DNA from: an uncultured Clostridia bacterium
Lineage (GTDB): Bacteria; Bacillota; Clostridia; Oscillospirales; Oscillospiraceae
DNA: 28,123 nt
Direction: 5' to 3'
NCBI GenBank assembly: GCA_945487445.1
Contig: CALYTU010000007.1
Location: 1 to 28,123 of the forward strand
A program made the translations under genes and the position numbers. Below are positions 15,035-23,203 of this stretch, one piece after another (the first letter of the stretch is position 1; each line of letters starts with the position of its first letter). The notes beneath the pieces are model-generated. The model was not told the DNA's origin. It worked only from the letters and a program-made list of their open reading frames with translations, and made no database searches.

Positions 15035-16339
15035 ATGTCTGCAAGAGATACCGCCTTGTATGCGCTGATCGCCTGCCGCCGCAACGGCGCTTGGCTGGAC
15101 GGCGCCATTCGCCAGCAGCTTGCCCAGGACCGACTGGATCGGCGGGATGCGGCGCTGGCGACGCGCCTGAGCGCCGCCGTGATGCAGAACCGCCTGCTGC
15201 TGGATGAATGGATCAGCCGATATTTGAAAGGAAAGCTAAGTGCCCTCCAGCCGGTTGTGCTGGAGATTCTGCGGCTGGCTGTCTGCCAGCTCCGATTTTT
15301 TGACAAGCTCCCGGCCTCTGCAGTTGTGAACGAGGCGGTGGAGCAGGCGAAACGGCTTGCCAATCCCCGCGCGGCAGGGCTTGTGAACGGCCTTTTGCGG
15401 GCCATGCTCCGGGACCCGTCCCGGCTTCGCCTGCCAGAGGACCTGTCTTTGCGCCACAGTCATCCCCGGGATCTGGTGGATCTTTTGCGGGAGAACGTCG
15501 GCGCGCAGAAGTTGGAGGCCCTGCTTTCGAGCCACAACGAAGCGCCTGCTGCCTGTATCCAGACAAATCTGCTCCGGACAGACACTCCGGCGCTGACGAC
15601 CTTGCTCACCGCCGACGGCCTGACCGTGACGCCCCACCCCTGGCTTTGCGACTGTCTGTTGCTCTCAGGCGGCGGGATCGAGCAAACACCCGCCTTCCAA
15701 AACGGCCTGTTTTATGTGCAGGACGCGGCGGCCCGCTTGTCCGTCCTGGCCCTCGATCCCAGACCCGGGGAGCGGCTGCTGGATTGCTGTGCCGCGCCCG
15801 GCGGCAAGAGCTTTGCCGCCGCCATTGCCATGGGGAACGTCGGCTCTGTGACTGCCTGTGACATCCATCCGCACAAGATACGACTGCTGGAGGCCGGAGC
15901 CGGAAGACTGGGCGTTAAAATCCTGACCGCGACAGAGAAGGACGCCTCCGTGCCCGACCCCGCGTGGGCAGAAAGGTTTGATCGAATCATCGCGGACGTT
16001 CCTTGCTCCGGGCTGGGCGTTATCCGAAAGAAGCCGGATATCCGTTACAAAGATCTAACGCCCGCGGAGCACCTGCCCGAGATCCAGCGCCGCATCCTGG
16101 AGTCGCAGGCCACACACCTGCGTCCCGGCGGCATCCTGGTCTACAGTACGTGCACCATCCTCCGCCGGGAGAATGAGGCTGTCGTGGAGGCCTTCCTGGC
16201 TGCCCATCCGGAGTTTTCCACAGTGCCGCTCGAGCTCCCTGGCCTGGGGCGGATCGAGCGCGGCATGAAGACCTTGCTGCCATGTGACGAGGGGACGGAT
16301 GGATTCTTTCTTGCGAAGCTGATGAAACGATATGAATGA
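15035..16339 (+). CDS. rsmB: 16S rRNA m5C967 methyltransferase RsmB
   Basis: The product has 434 residues. An N-terminal NusB-like RNA-binding domain (about 1-140, with ARDTALYALIACRR and ASAVVNEAVEQAKR) is followed by the S-adenosylmethionine-binding domain. That domain has LLDCCAAPGGKSFA, then ADVPCSGLGVIRKKPDIRY with the release cysteine, then LVYSTCTI with the catalytic cysteine. The layout is the full RsmB/Sun type that methylates cytosine 967 of 16S rRNA. The start at 15035 has AAAGGAG upstream. The last eight bases overlap rlmN, so the two rRNA methylases are coupled. Confidence 0.96.
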   Translation: MSARDTALYALIACRRNGAWLDGAIRQQLAQDRLDRRDAALATRLSAAVMQNRLLLDEWISRYLKGKLSALQPVVLEILRLAVCQLRFFDKLPASAVVNEAVEQAKRLANPRAAGLVNGLLRAMLRDPSRLRLPEDLSLRHSHPRDLVDLLRENVGAQKLEALLSSHNEAPAACIQTNLLRTDTPALTTLLTADGLTVTPHPWLCDCLLLSGGGIEQTPAFQNGLFYVQDAAARLSVLALDPRPGERLLDCCAAPGGKSFAAAIAMGNVGSVTACDIHPHKIRLLEAGAGRLGVKILTATEKDASVPDPAWAERFDRIIADVPCSGLGVIRKKPDIRYKDLTPAEHLPEIQRRILESQATHLRPGGILVYSTCTILRRENEAVVEAFLAAHPEFSTVPLELPGLGRIERGMKTLLPCDEGTDGFFLAKLMKRYE

Positions 16340-17363
16340 GATCAAAACGCTGAACCTGTCTGAACTGAAAACCGAGCTCACCGCTCTGGGGCAGCCCGGG
16401 TTCCGGGCAAAGCAGGTCTACACCTGGCTCCACCGCGGTGTCCGTTCTTTTGACGAAATGACGGACCTGCCAAAGTCCCTGCGGCAGACACTTGCCCAAA
16501 ACTACCTGCTGACTGCCCCCACGATGGTTCGCCGTCAGGAATCGAAGCTGGACGGGACAGTTAAGTATCTCTGGCAGCTCTGGGACGGCAACTGCGTGGA
16601 GACGGTGTTGATGCGCTATCACCACGGCAATACCGTCTGCATCTCCTCCGAGGTTGGCTGTGCGATGGGCTGCGCTTTCTGCGCCTCCACGATCGGCGGC
16701 CTTGTCAGACGTCTGTCTGCCGGAGAAATGCTCGACGAGGTGCTTTTTACCGAGGCGGATTCCGGACTGCCCATCTCCAACATTGTTCTGATGGGCATAG
16801 GCGAGCCACTGGATAATTACGAGAACGTGTGTCGTTTTCTGGAGCTGGTCAACAGCGGAGAGGGCATGAATATCGGCATGCGCCATATCAGCCTTTCCAC
16901 CTGCGGCATCGTGCCGCGAATCCTGGAGCTGGCAGAAAGCAAGCTTCAGCTGACGCTTTCTGTGAGCCTCCACGCACCGGATGACGAGACGCGCAGCAAG
17001 ATTATGCCCGTCAACCGCCGCTGGCCGGTTGATGAGCTGTTGGATGCCTGCCGGACCTACTATGAAAAAACCGGACGCCGCATTTCCTTTGAATACGCGA
17101 TGATCCGGGATGTGAATGACAGTCCCGAGGCGGCGCGACTGCTGCTGAAAAAGCTCCGGGGCCTGAGCGCCCACGTGAATCTGATTCCGCTCAACAATGT
17201 GGAGGAAAGCCCGCTCAAGCCAAGCGAGCGCGGGACAGTCCTTCGCTTCCAGAGGCTGTTGGAGGAACAGGGCGTCGCCTGTACCGTCCGACGTACCCTC
17301 GGCAGCGACATTGACGCTTCCTGCGGACAATTAAGAAGAAAAAACCAGCAGAAAACCCTGTGA
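16332..17363 (+). CDS. rlmN: 23S rRNA/tRNA m2A methyltransferase RlmN
   Basis: This 343-residue radical SAM enzyme makes 2-methyladenosine at position 2503 of 23S rRNA and position 37 of some tRNAs. The iron-sulfur cluster motif is CAMGCAFC, with C110, C114 and C117. The C-terminal cysteine that carries the methyl intermediate is probably C331 in GSDIDASCGQLRR. MGIGEPLDNYENV and SLHAPDDETR are conserved. It starts inside rsmB. The true family Cfr, which confers resistance, differs by methylating C8. The context and motifs here fit housekeeping RlmN. Confidence 0.96.
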   Translation: MNEIKTLNLSELKTELTALGQPGFRAKQVYTWLHRGVRSFDEMTDLPKSLRQTLAQNYLLTAPTMVRRQESKLDGTVKYLWQLWDGNCVETVLMRYHHGNTVCISSEVGCAMGCAFCASTIGGLVRRLSAGEMLDEVLFTEADSGLPISNIVLMGIGEPLDNYENVCRFLELVNSGEGMNIGMRHISLSTCGIVPRILELAESKLQLTLSVSLHAPDDETRSKIMPVNRRWPVDELLDACRTYYEKTGRRISFEYAMIRDVNDSPEAARLLLKKLRGLSAHVNLIPLNNVEESPLKPSERGTVLRFQRLLEEQGVACTVRRTLGSDIDASCGQLRRKNQQKTL

Positions 17364-17404
17364 GGCGCCAAACCTGTGCGCCCGCATGAAAGGAGCCATC
17401 TTGC

Positions 17405-18136
17405 ATGGAAGTTTGGGGCCTGACCGATCCCGGTCTGGTGCGAACGCAAAATCAGGATTACTACTTGCTCCAGAAGCTCGGAAGCCACGATTTGTTGGCC
17501 GTCGTCTGCGACGGAATGGGCGGCGCCCGGTCCGGCAATGTGGCAAGCCGTCTGGCCGCCGAGGTCTTTTCCGAGGAGGTCAAACGGGGCTACCGATCCG
17601 GCATGACGCAGGAGCAGGCGGACTATCTGCTTCGTACCGCGGTTTCCATTGCTAACACCGCCGTGTATGAGAACGCCCAGCTCAATCCCGAGATGAAGGG
17701 AATGGGGACAACGCTGGTGGCAGCGCTTGTGCTCGGCAAACGCACCTATTTTGCCAACGTCGGCGACAGCCGCGGCTATCTGATGAACCGACAGGGCATC
17801 CGCCGCGTCACCGTGGACCATTCCCTGGTGGAGCTGATGGTCCAGCGTGGGGAGCTGACGTCGGAGCAGGCAAAGACCTACCCCGGCAAGAATTTCATCA
17901 CCCGTGCCGTCGGAACGGAGCAGAGCGTCAAATGCGATCTTTATACCGCGCCTCTGCGGCCCGGGGACTGCGTTCTGCTGTGCAGCGACGGACTGACTAA
18001 CATCCTTGCGGATCAGGAGCTGTTGTTTGAGGTGATCCACGGCGTAAAAAAGGAAGACTGCTGCCAGCGTTTGCTGGGAATCGCCAAGGATCGCGGCGCG
18101 CCGGACAATGTGACGGCTGTTCTCATTGCCTGTTGA
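17405..18136 (+). CDS. prpC: PP2C-type Ser/Thr phosphatase (PrpC/Stp)
   Basis: The product has 243 residues and is the phosphatase partner of the PASTA kinase. Metal-binding motifs appear in order: D-to-G pattern TDPGLVRTQNQD at the start, VCDGMGGARSGN with D36, ANVGDSRGYL, LLCSDGLTN and APDNVTAVLI at the end. The cytosolic protein should remove phosphate from PrkC and its targets. AAAGGAG precedes the start, and a 41-base gap follows rlmN. prkC starts 22 bases after the stop, the usual arrangement. Confidence 0.95.
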   Translation: MEVWGLTDPGLVRTQNQDYYLLQKLGSHDLLAVVCDGMGGARSGNVASRLAAEVFSEEVKRGYRSGMTQEQADYLLRTAVSIANTAVYENAQLNPEMKGMGTTLVAALVLGKRTYFANVGDSRGYLMNRQGIRRVTVDHSLVELMVQRGELTSEQAKTYPGKNFITRAVGTEQSVKCDLYTAPLRPGDCVLLCSDGLTNILADQELLFEVIHGVKKEDCCQRLLGIAKDRGAPDNVTAVLIAC

Positions 18137-18158
18137 CGCGGAAGGGAGTTAAAGAATT

Positions 18159-20192
18159 ATGGAGAAATATATCGGCAAGCTTTTGGACGGACGCTATGAG
18201 ATTCTCGAGGTGATCGGCGTCGGCGGCATGGCCGTGGTCTATAAGGCCATGGATCACCGCTTGAACCGTCTTGTGGCCGTGAAAATACTGAAGGACGACT
18301 ATCTCAATGACGCGGAATTCCGCCGCCGCTTTCACGGGGAGTCTCAGGCTGTCGCCATGCTCTCACATCCCAACATTGTGAGTGTCTATGACGTTTCCAA
18401 AAATGACGGACTGGACTACATCGTGATGGAGTTGATTGACGGCATCACGCTCAAGCAGTATATGGATCAGCGCGCGCCGCTCTCCTGGCGGGAGACCCTG
18501 CACTTTGCCATGCAGATCGCCAAGGCGCTCGAACATGCGCACAGTCGCGGGATTATACACCGGGATATCAAGCCCCATAACGTGATGATCCTGAAGGACG
18601 GGAGCGTGAAGGTGGCTGATTTTGGAATCGCTCGCATTGCCTCTGCCCAAAACACCCTGACCAAGGAGGCCCTGGGTTCTGTCCACTACATCTCCCCCGA
18701 GCAGGCCAAAGGCGCGCGCGTGGACAGCCGTTCCGATATTTACTCGCTGGGTGTGGTCATGTATGAGATGCTCACAGGGCGCCCGCCCTATGACGGTGAA
18801 ACGCCTGTCAGCGTGGCCATCCAGCATATCAACGGCACGCCCCTGTCTCCCTCCTTGCTCAACAGCGATATTCCGACGGGACTGGAGCAGATCACGATGC
18901 ATGCCATGTGCTCCGATCTCAACATCCGCTACGCTTCCGTGACGGATCTGCTCAAGGACATGGAGGAATTCCGCAAGGACCCCACCATTCGCTTTACCTT
19001 CCTTCCCAAGAACACCGGCGTCCAGGTCGGCGCTGCCGGTCCCCGCGTTCAGACTGCGAAGACCCAGAATCAGACTGCCCGGCAAAAGGAGCTGGAACGG
19101 GAATATGAGCGACAGGACCGCGAGGAAAAACGCCGCAGGATCTGGATGATTGCCGCAATATCTCTGGCCTCTGTGGCGCTGATCGGCCTGCTGTTCCTCT
19201 TCGTTGGCCAGAGCGGCAGCGAAAAGCCCACCGAAACCACCAACGCCACAGACACCACCGTTCCCGAGGAGCTGTTCGTCCCCACGCTGATCGGCTACAT
19301 CTGGGATGAGATTCCCAAGGAAAACTATCCCTACCTTGTCCTCATTGCCAATGAGAGCTCCTATGTGTACAATGACAAATACCCCGCCGGCGTGGTTTGT
19401 GATCAACGCCCCGCCGTGGGCGAGCGGGTCCCGCCCGGAACGGAGATCTTCGTCTATATTTCCATGGGCGAGCAAACTGATACCATGCCCAACTTACAGG
19501 GTTATTCCGCCGAAAATGCCAATAGCCTGCTTAAGGCCCTGCAAATCCAGCTCACCATTCTGACAGATAAGGAATTCAGCGATGACATCCGCGAGGGCTA
19601 TGTGACGCGCACCGACCCGGAGGCTGACGCGGAGCTGAAAAACGGCCAGGTGGTCACGGTCTATATCAGTCAGGGCAAGGAGAACAAGCTGGTGAAGGTC
19701 CCGCAGGTAGAGGGAGCGTCCCTGTCCAATGCTACGGCCTCCCTCAATGCCCGCGGCCTGGAGATCCAGTCCCGGGAGGATTACAGCAACACCGTGGCCG
19801 CGGGCTACGTCATCTCCCAGTCGCCCCCTGCCGGCACGGAGGCGGAGGAGGGCTCCGTTGTGGCTGTAGTGGTCTCGAAGGGCAAGCAGACTTTGACCCT
19901 GCCCTCCGTCATTGGACAGTCCGAGTCCGACGCCACGGCGCAGCTCGACCGCCTGGGCCTCAAGGTCCAGACCGACAGGGAATACAGCAATACCGTTCCC
20001 GCAGGGCAGATCATCCGGCAGTCTCCGGACTCCAACAGCGAGGTTATGCCCGGGAGCACAGTGCGGCTATCGGTTTCCTTGGGCGTTGAGCCCGCCCCGT
20101 CCACCACAGAACCCCCTCCCTCCTCCAGCGAGGAGCCCCCCGAGTCCTCCAGCAATTCCGCCGGGCAGGAAGGCAACGCAGAAACACCCTGA
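18159..20192 (+). CDS. prkC: PASTA-domain Ser/Thr protein kinase PrkC
   Basis: This 677-residue membrane kinase senses cell-wall fragments and regulates growth, division and germination in Firmicutes. The kinase domain (about 10-270) has the ATP lysine K42 in VAVKIL, HRDIKPHN with D136, DFG with D154, and an activation loop rich in Thr/Ser. A charged juxtamembrane region precedes one membrane helix (about 327-350). Outside the cell are four PASTA repeats (about 368-438, 439-507, 508-577 and 578-644). A Pro/Ser/Glu-rich tail follows, which may reach into the wall. The start has GGAAGGGAG upstream. Confidence 0.97.
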   Translation: MEKYIGKLLDGRYEILEVIGVGGMAVVYKAMDHRLNRLVAVKILKDDYLNDAEFRRRFHGESQAVAMLSHPNIVSVYDVSKNDGLDYIVMELIDGITLKQYMDQRAPLSWRETLHFAMQIAKALEHAHSRGIIHRDIKPHNVMILKDGSVKVADFGIARIASAQNTLTKEALGSVHYISPEQAKGARVDSRSDIYSLGVVMYEMLTGRPPYDGETPVSVAIQHINGTPLSPSLLNSDIPTGLEQITMHAMCSDLNIRYASVTDLLKDMEEFRKDPTIRFTFLPKNTGVQVGAAGPRVQTAKTQNQTARQKELEREYERQDREEKRRRIWMIAAISLASVALIGLLFLFVGQSGSEKPTETTNATDTTVPEELFVPTLIGYIWDEIPKENYPYLVLIANESSYVYNDKYPAGVVCDQRPAVGERVPPGTEIFVYISMGEQTDTMPNLQGYSAENANSLLKALQIQLTILTDKEFSDDIREGYVTRTDPEADAELKNGQVVTVYISQGKENKLVKVPQVEGASLSNATASLNARGLEIQSREDYSNTVAAGYVISQSPPAGTEAEEGSVVAVVVSKGKQTLTLPSVIGQSESDATAQLDRLGLKVQTDREYSNTVPAGQIIRQSPDSNSEVMPGSTVRLSVSLGVEPAPSTTEPPPSSSEEPPESSSNSAGQEGNAETP

Positions 20193-20202
20193 CGGAGGAC
20201 GA

Positions 20203-21093
20203 ATGGAAAAAACAGGCATCATCATCAAGGCGCTCTCGGGCTTCTACTATGTCGCCGTAGAAGACGGTGTTTTGGAGTGCCGCGCCCGGGGGAAATTCCG
20301 CAAAACCGGGGAATCCCCGCTGGTAGGCGACCGCGTGATGATTCAGACTGACGGACAGGGGAAGGGTACGGTTCTGAACATTCTGCCCCGGAGGAATCGG
20401 TTTCTGCGTCCGGCAGTGGCGAATATCGACACGCTCGTCATTCTCGCTTCACAGGCCATCCCAGTCACGGAACCGTTTCTGATCGACCGCATGACAGTTC
20501 TGGCCCTGCGCCAGGGAGTGGAGCCTGTGATCTGCGTCAACAAATCGGATCTTGCCGCCCCCGAGCCGCTGGCCGCGATCTATCGCGCAGCGCGCTTTCC
20601 CGTCGTCTGCACAAGTGCCGAGACCGGTGAGGGAATTGAGCTTCTGCGCAGCAGGATCGCCGGGAAGACCGTGGCCTTCACGGGCAATTCCGGCGTGGGA
20701 AAAAGCGCCATTCTGCAAAGGCTCTGTCCGGAACTGAAGATTGAGACCGGAGAGGTCTCCCAGAAGCTCGGCCGGGGCCGTCACACCACCCGCCATGTGG
20801 AACTCTTTCCAATCGGCGCGCAAACCTACGTCGTCGACACGCCGGGCTTCGCTTCCTTCGATCTGGAACACATGGAGCCCTTGCGTAAGGAGGAGCTTGC
20901 GGATCTGTTCCCTGATTTTCTGCCCTATCTGGGGCATTGCCGCTTCCCGGACTGCGCCCATCGGAAGGAGCCGGATTGCGGCCTGCTCGCCGCTCTGTCC
21001 GCCGGCGATGTTCAGCCCACCCGGCATCAAAGCTACCTGCGCCTCTACGAGGCGGCCATGCAGATCAAACCCTGGGAAACAAAAAACGATTAA
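20203..21093 (+). CDS. rsgA: Ribosome small subunit GTPase RsgA
   Basis: This 296-residue circularly permuted GTPase helps mature the 30S subunit. The N-terminal OB fold (about 1-70) is followed by the permuted G domain. NKSD (N113) therefore comes before the P-loop GNSGVGKS (161-168), and DTPGF comes last. The C-terminal zinc site has C246, C251, H253 and C259. The start at 20203 has GGAGGA upstream, 10 bases after prkC. The same frame is open far upstream inside prkC, but that part is only shadow. The rpe and thiN genes that often follow in Bacillus are absent. Confidence 0.96.
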   Translation: MEKTGIIIKALSGFYYVAVEDGVLECRARGKFRKTGESPLVGDRVMIQTDGQGKGTVLNILPRRNRFLRPAVANIDTLVILASQAIPVTEPFLIDRMTVLALRQGVEPVICVNKSDLAAPEPLAAIYRAARFPVVCTSAETGEGIELLRSRIAGKTVAFTGNSGVGKSAILQRLCPELKIETGEVSQKLGRGRHTTRHVELFPIGAQTYVVDTPGFASFDLEHMEPLRKEELADLFPDFLPYLGHCRFPDCAHRKEPDCGLLAALSAGDVQPTRHQSYLRLYEAAMQIKPWETKND

Positions 21094-21423
21094 ATCCGTT
21101 GGGCGTTTGCCGAAATAAATCCTACGCATAATCCCTTTCGAGCAATTCCCTTCCCGGGTATCGGTTTCACGCGCTTGCATGGAGCGCTCTTGCATGCGCA
21201 GCGTAAATCTTTGCGTCAGAAACGATTTTACCGCTGTTCAGACTGTGACCGCGCTGGATTTGCCTGTGCCAAATTGTCCGCTGCGGCGGACCGGGCGCTC
21301 ACTGAGCGCCCCTACGGGAAATGGGAAATGCTTCTGCACCGGGCTGACGCCTCTCTCAAATGCAAAGCCACAAAATTGATAACCAGAAGGCCGATAACCG
21401 GAATTCCCTTTTTTCTGGAAAGT
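21094..21423. other. Repeat-rich spacer after rsgA
   Basis: No credible gene was found in this stretch. It contains several short repeats: two copies of GCGCT or GCGCTC followed by TTGCATG (about 21170-21200), an imperfect inverted pair CAGCGTAAATC and GATTTTACCGCTG around 21199-21240, and two adjacent palindromes listed separately. Reading frames here on both strands are low-complexity shadows. The region may be a dispersed intergenic repeat. Confidence 0.5.
21276..21311. repeat. Two adjacent palindromes (REP-like)
   Basis: GTCCGC-TGCG-GCGGAC (21276-21291) is followed one base later by GGGCGCTCA-C-TGAGCGCCC (21293-21311). Closely paired GC-rich palindromes in an intergenic gap resemble bacterial REP/PU elements. 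Whether other copies exist in the genome cannot be seen from one window. Confidence 0.5.
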
Positions 21424-21475
21424 CATGATCCCACCACCTTCCGCATAGATTTTAGCGGAAGGTGGTGGGATCATG
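21424..21475 (+). promoter_or_regulatory. 21-bp perfect hairpin covering an SD and start codon
   Basis: The arms at 21424-21444 and 21455-21475 are exact complements across 21 bases with a 10-base loop. The 3' arm contains AAGGTGG (21459-21465) and ends with ATG (21473-21475), the start of a small reading frame. If transcribed from upstream, the hairpin would hide the ribosome binding site and start. TTTTG follows the stem, so it could instead, or also, be a terminator for the rsgA transcript. Confidence 0.6.
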
Positions 21476-21616
21476 TTTTGTAATCGGCTGCTGTGCAGGC
21501 CCATTCTCTGGGCCGGCGCGACCTTTCTTATTTCAGCCCTGATCGGTTCCTTCTGGATCAGCTTCCTGCTGGGCGGGCTGCTGATCACCGTGGCCCTGCT
21601 GCTGCGCTGGCCGTAA
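21473..21616 (+). CDS. 47-residue hydrophobic small membrane protein
   Basis: This is a short frame between rsgA and sipL. It starts at ATG 21473 with the ribosome binding site AAGGTGG seven bases upstream and ends at TAA 21614-21616. The product begins MFCNRLLCRP with two cysteines and basic residues. Two hydrophobic stretches follow (WAGATFLISALIGSFWISFLL broken by small residues, and GGLLITVALLL), ending RWP. This looks like a one- or two-span membrane peptide. Codon choice (many CTG, GGC and GCC) matches the neighbouring genes, which favours real coding. The ribosome binding site and start lie in a perfect hairpin. Function is unknown. The location beside sipL-spoIVA suggests, but does not prove, a sporulation role. 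It does not resemble SpoVM. Confidence 0.6.
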   Translation: MFCNRLLCRPILWAGATFLISALIGSFWISFLLGGLLITVALLLRWP

Positions 21617-21629
21617 TTTGCGCGGAAGG

Positions 21630-21658
21630 ACATGTTTGCCATATGGCGCTCATATAGT
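21630..21658 (+). promoter_or_regulatory. Sigma-E-like promoter for sipL-spoIVA
   Basis: ACATGTT (21630-21636) and CATATAGT (21651-21658) are separated by 14 bases. This resembles the sigma-E pattern, an ATATT-like -35 and CATACA-like -10 used in the sporulation mother cell. Transcription would start about 24 bases before the sipL ATG. The call is by eye but fits the spore-coat genes downstream. Confidence 0.5.
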
Positions 21659-21688
21659 ATTGACAGAACCCACAAGGAGGAAGCAGCA

Positions 21689-23203
21689 ATGGAAATCCTA
21701 TTTCACGCGCAGACGATCACATATCTGGCGGAAAAACGCTATGACGATCTTCACCAGGAGCAGACCGGAGAAATCACGATTCCTGAGACCCTGCCGGAGC
21801 TTGACCGTGTTGTGGATTGCTTCGGCACCGTCCTGGTCCAAAACCGGACTGTGGACAGCGGCAGCGTCACCGTCACAGGCGGCATTCAAGCAGGCGTGCT
21901 GTACGTCCCGGCAGGGGAGGAGAGCCTGGAACGGCTCGATCTTTATCTGCCCTTCACCGTAACTAAGAAGGTCCCCACCCAACCGGACACGCAGCTTCAC
22001 TACTGGGGCTGGCTGCGGTCCATCGAGGCGCGTTTCGTGAACGCGCGTAAGCTGCTGGTCCGTGCGGATTTGGCCAGCGAGCTGACGCTTTTCACCCCGG
22101 CGGAGATGGAACTGGAGCAGATCGAGTCCTGCCCCCGGGGGCTGGTGTGCAAGACCGAGACCTATCCCATGCGTCTGCCTCTGTGCGCGGCGGAGAAGGA
22201 GGTCCGGATTGCCGACGAGGTGCTCATGCCGGAGGACGGCCCGGGCATGGAGCGGCTGATGAAGGCACAGTGCTCCGTGGAGATGGGGGAGCGCCGCGTG
22301 TTAGGCGAACGCGCCATCTTCCAGGGCGACCTCCGTCTACGTGTTCTGGGGCTTACGGAATCCGGGGAGCCTTTTACCTGGACCGGTACGGTTCCCTTCT
22401 CCCAATATGCCGATCTTGAACGCAGCATGGAGGAGAATGCCCATTTGTCCATTCAGCCGATCTTCAATCATATGGAAATTGACACCGACGGCCAGCCGGA
22501 CAGCCGTCGTCTGCTTGTCAACGTCAGTTTCACGACGCAGATGGTCCTCTGGAACGACGTTCCGGTCACGCTGACGGAGGACGCCTATTATCTGGACGGG
22601 GAGTTCAAGCCGGAATGGCAGAGCTGCGACCTTTCCCCCTGCCTGGACAGCCTGGAAACTGACCTGCCGCAGACGTTGGACCTTCCTGCCGAGGCGGTCT
22701 CCGTGGTCGACTGGACGGTTTTCCCGGACCGAATTGCCGCCGCGCCGGGGGCTGAGGCTGCGCGGGGCGGTCTCGGCGTCAATGTGATGTATTACGACGA
22801 CGATCACCGCCTGCAAAGCAGGCTGCTCAGGCGGGAACTCCGGCTGGAGAGGCAGGCTGATGCTTCCGCAGACTGGCACTGTTCCATCGTGCCGGGTGCT
22901 GAGGTCCGGCAGCAGGGCAGACAGCTTGTGCTGCCAATGACGGCGCAGCAGCGCTATTGTCAGAACGCTTCGCTGCGCAATCTCAGCGGCGGCGAGCTGA
23001 CGCCGGTGCCGCGCGTGGAAGGCCCCTCTTTGATCGTCCGCTCCGCATCCGGGGATCTTTGGGAGATTGCCCGCGACAACGGCAGCACGGTCCGCGCCAT
23101 TCAGACCGCAAACGAGCTGGATGAGGTCTGTCTCGGCCGGGAGCGGCTGCTGCTGATCCCCACGGGGCGTGGGGTCACTACTTTAGAGGAGGTCACGGAA
23201 TGA
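21689..23203 (+). CDS. sipL: SipL-like SPOCS/LysM spore coat morphogenetic protein
   Basis: The product has 504 residues with two to three DUF3794 (SPOCS) modules. They are recognisable from ETLPELDRVVDCFGTVLVQNR near the start, PRGLVCKTETYPMRLPL with AEKEVRIADEVL in the middle, and a third module after about residue 280. A C-terminal LysM domain (about 455-500, GDLWEIARDNGSTVRAIQTAN) follows. SipL of Clostridioides difficile has this plan, binds SpoIVA and anchors the coat around the forespore. Immediate linkage to spoIVA (four-base overlap) strongly supports the call. The start is ATG 21689 with AAGGAGG eight bases upstream. An in-frame ATG at 21632 would lie in the predicted promoter and is rejected. 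Expression is expected in the mother cell. Confidence 0.87.
   Translation: MEILFHAQTITYLAEKRYDDLHQEQTGEITIPETLPELDRVVDCFGTVLVQNRTVDSGSVTVTGGIQAGVLYVPAGEESLERLDLYLPFTVTKKVPTQPDTQLHYWGWLRSIEARFVNARKLLVRADLASELTLFTPAEMELEQIESCPRGLVCKTETYPMRLPLCAAEKEVRIADEVLMPEDGPGMERLMKAQCSVEMGERRVLGERAIFQGDLRLRVLGLTESGEPFTWTGTVPFSQYADLERSMEENAHLSIQPIFNHMEIDTDGQPDSRRLLVNVSFTTQMVLWNDVPVTLTEDAYYLDGEFKPEWQSCDLSPCLDSLETDLPQTLDLPAEAVSVVDWTVFPDRIAAAPGAEAARGGLGVNVMYYDDDHRLQSRLLRRELRLERQADASADWHCSIVPGAEVRQQGRQLVLPMTAQQRYCQNASLRNLSGGELTPVPRVEGPSLIVRSASGDLWEIARDNGSTVRAIQTANELDEVCLGRERLLLIPTGRGVTTLEEVTE

Noticed and set aside
16020..17330. Minus-strand open frame of 436 codons over rsmB and rlmN
   Set aside because: Shadow of two motif-complete methyltransferase genes. 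No recognisable domain and no ribosome binding site.
18363..19475. Minus-strand open frame of 370 codons inside prkC
   Set aside because: Antisense to the kinase and first PASTA region. The product has no coherent domain.
21238..21675. Minus-strand open frame of 145 codons in the spacer before sipL
   Set aside because: It crosses the perfect hairpin and the small plus-strand frame. Its product is low in structure and lacks a ribosome binding site. Part of it reads through the palindromic repeats.
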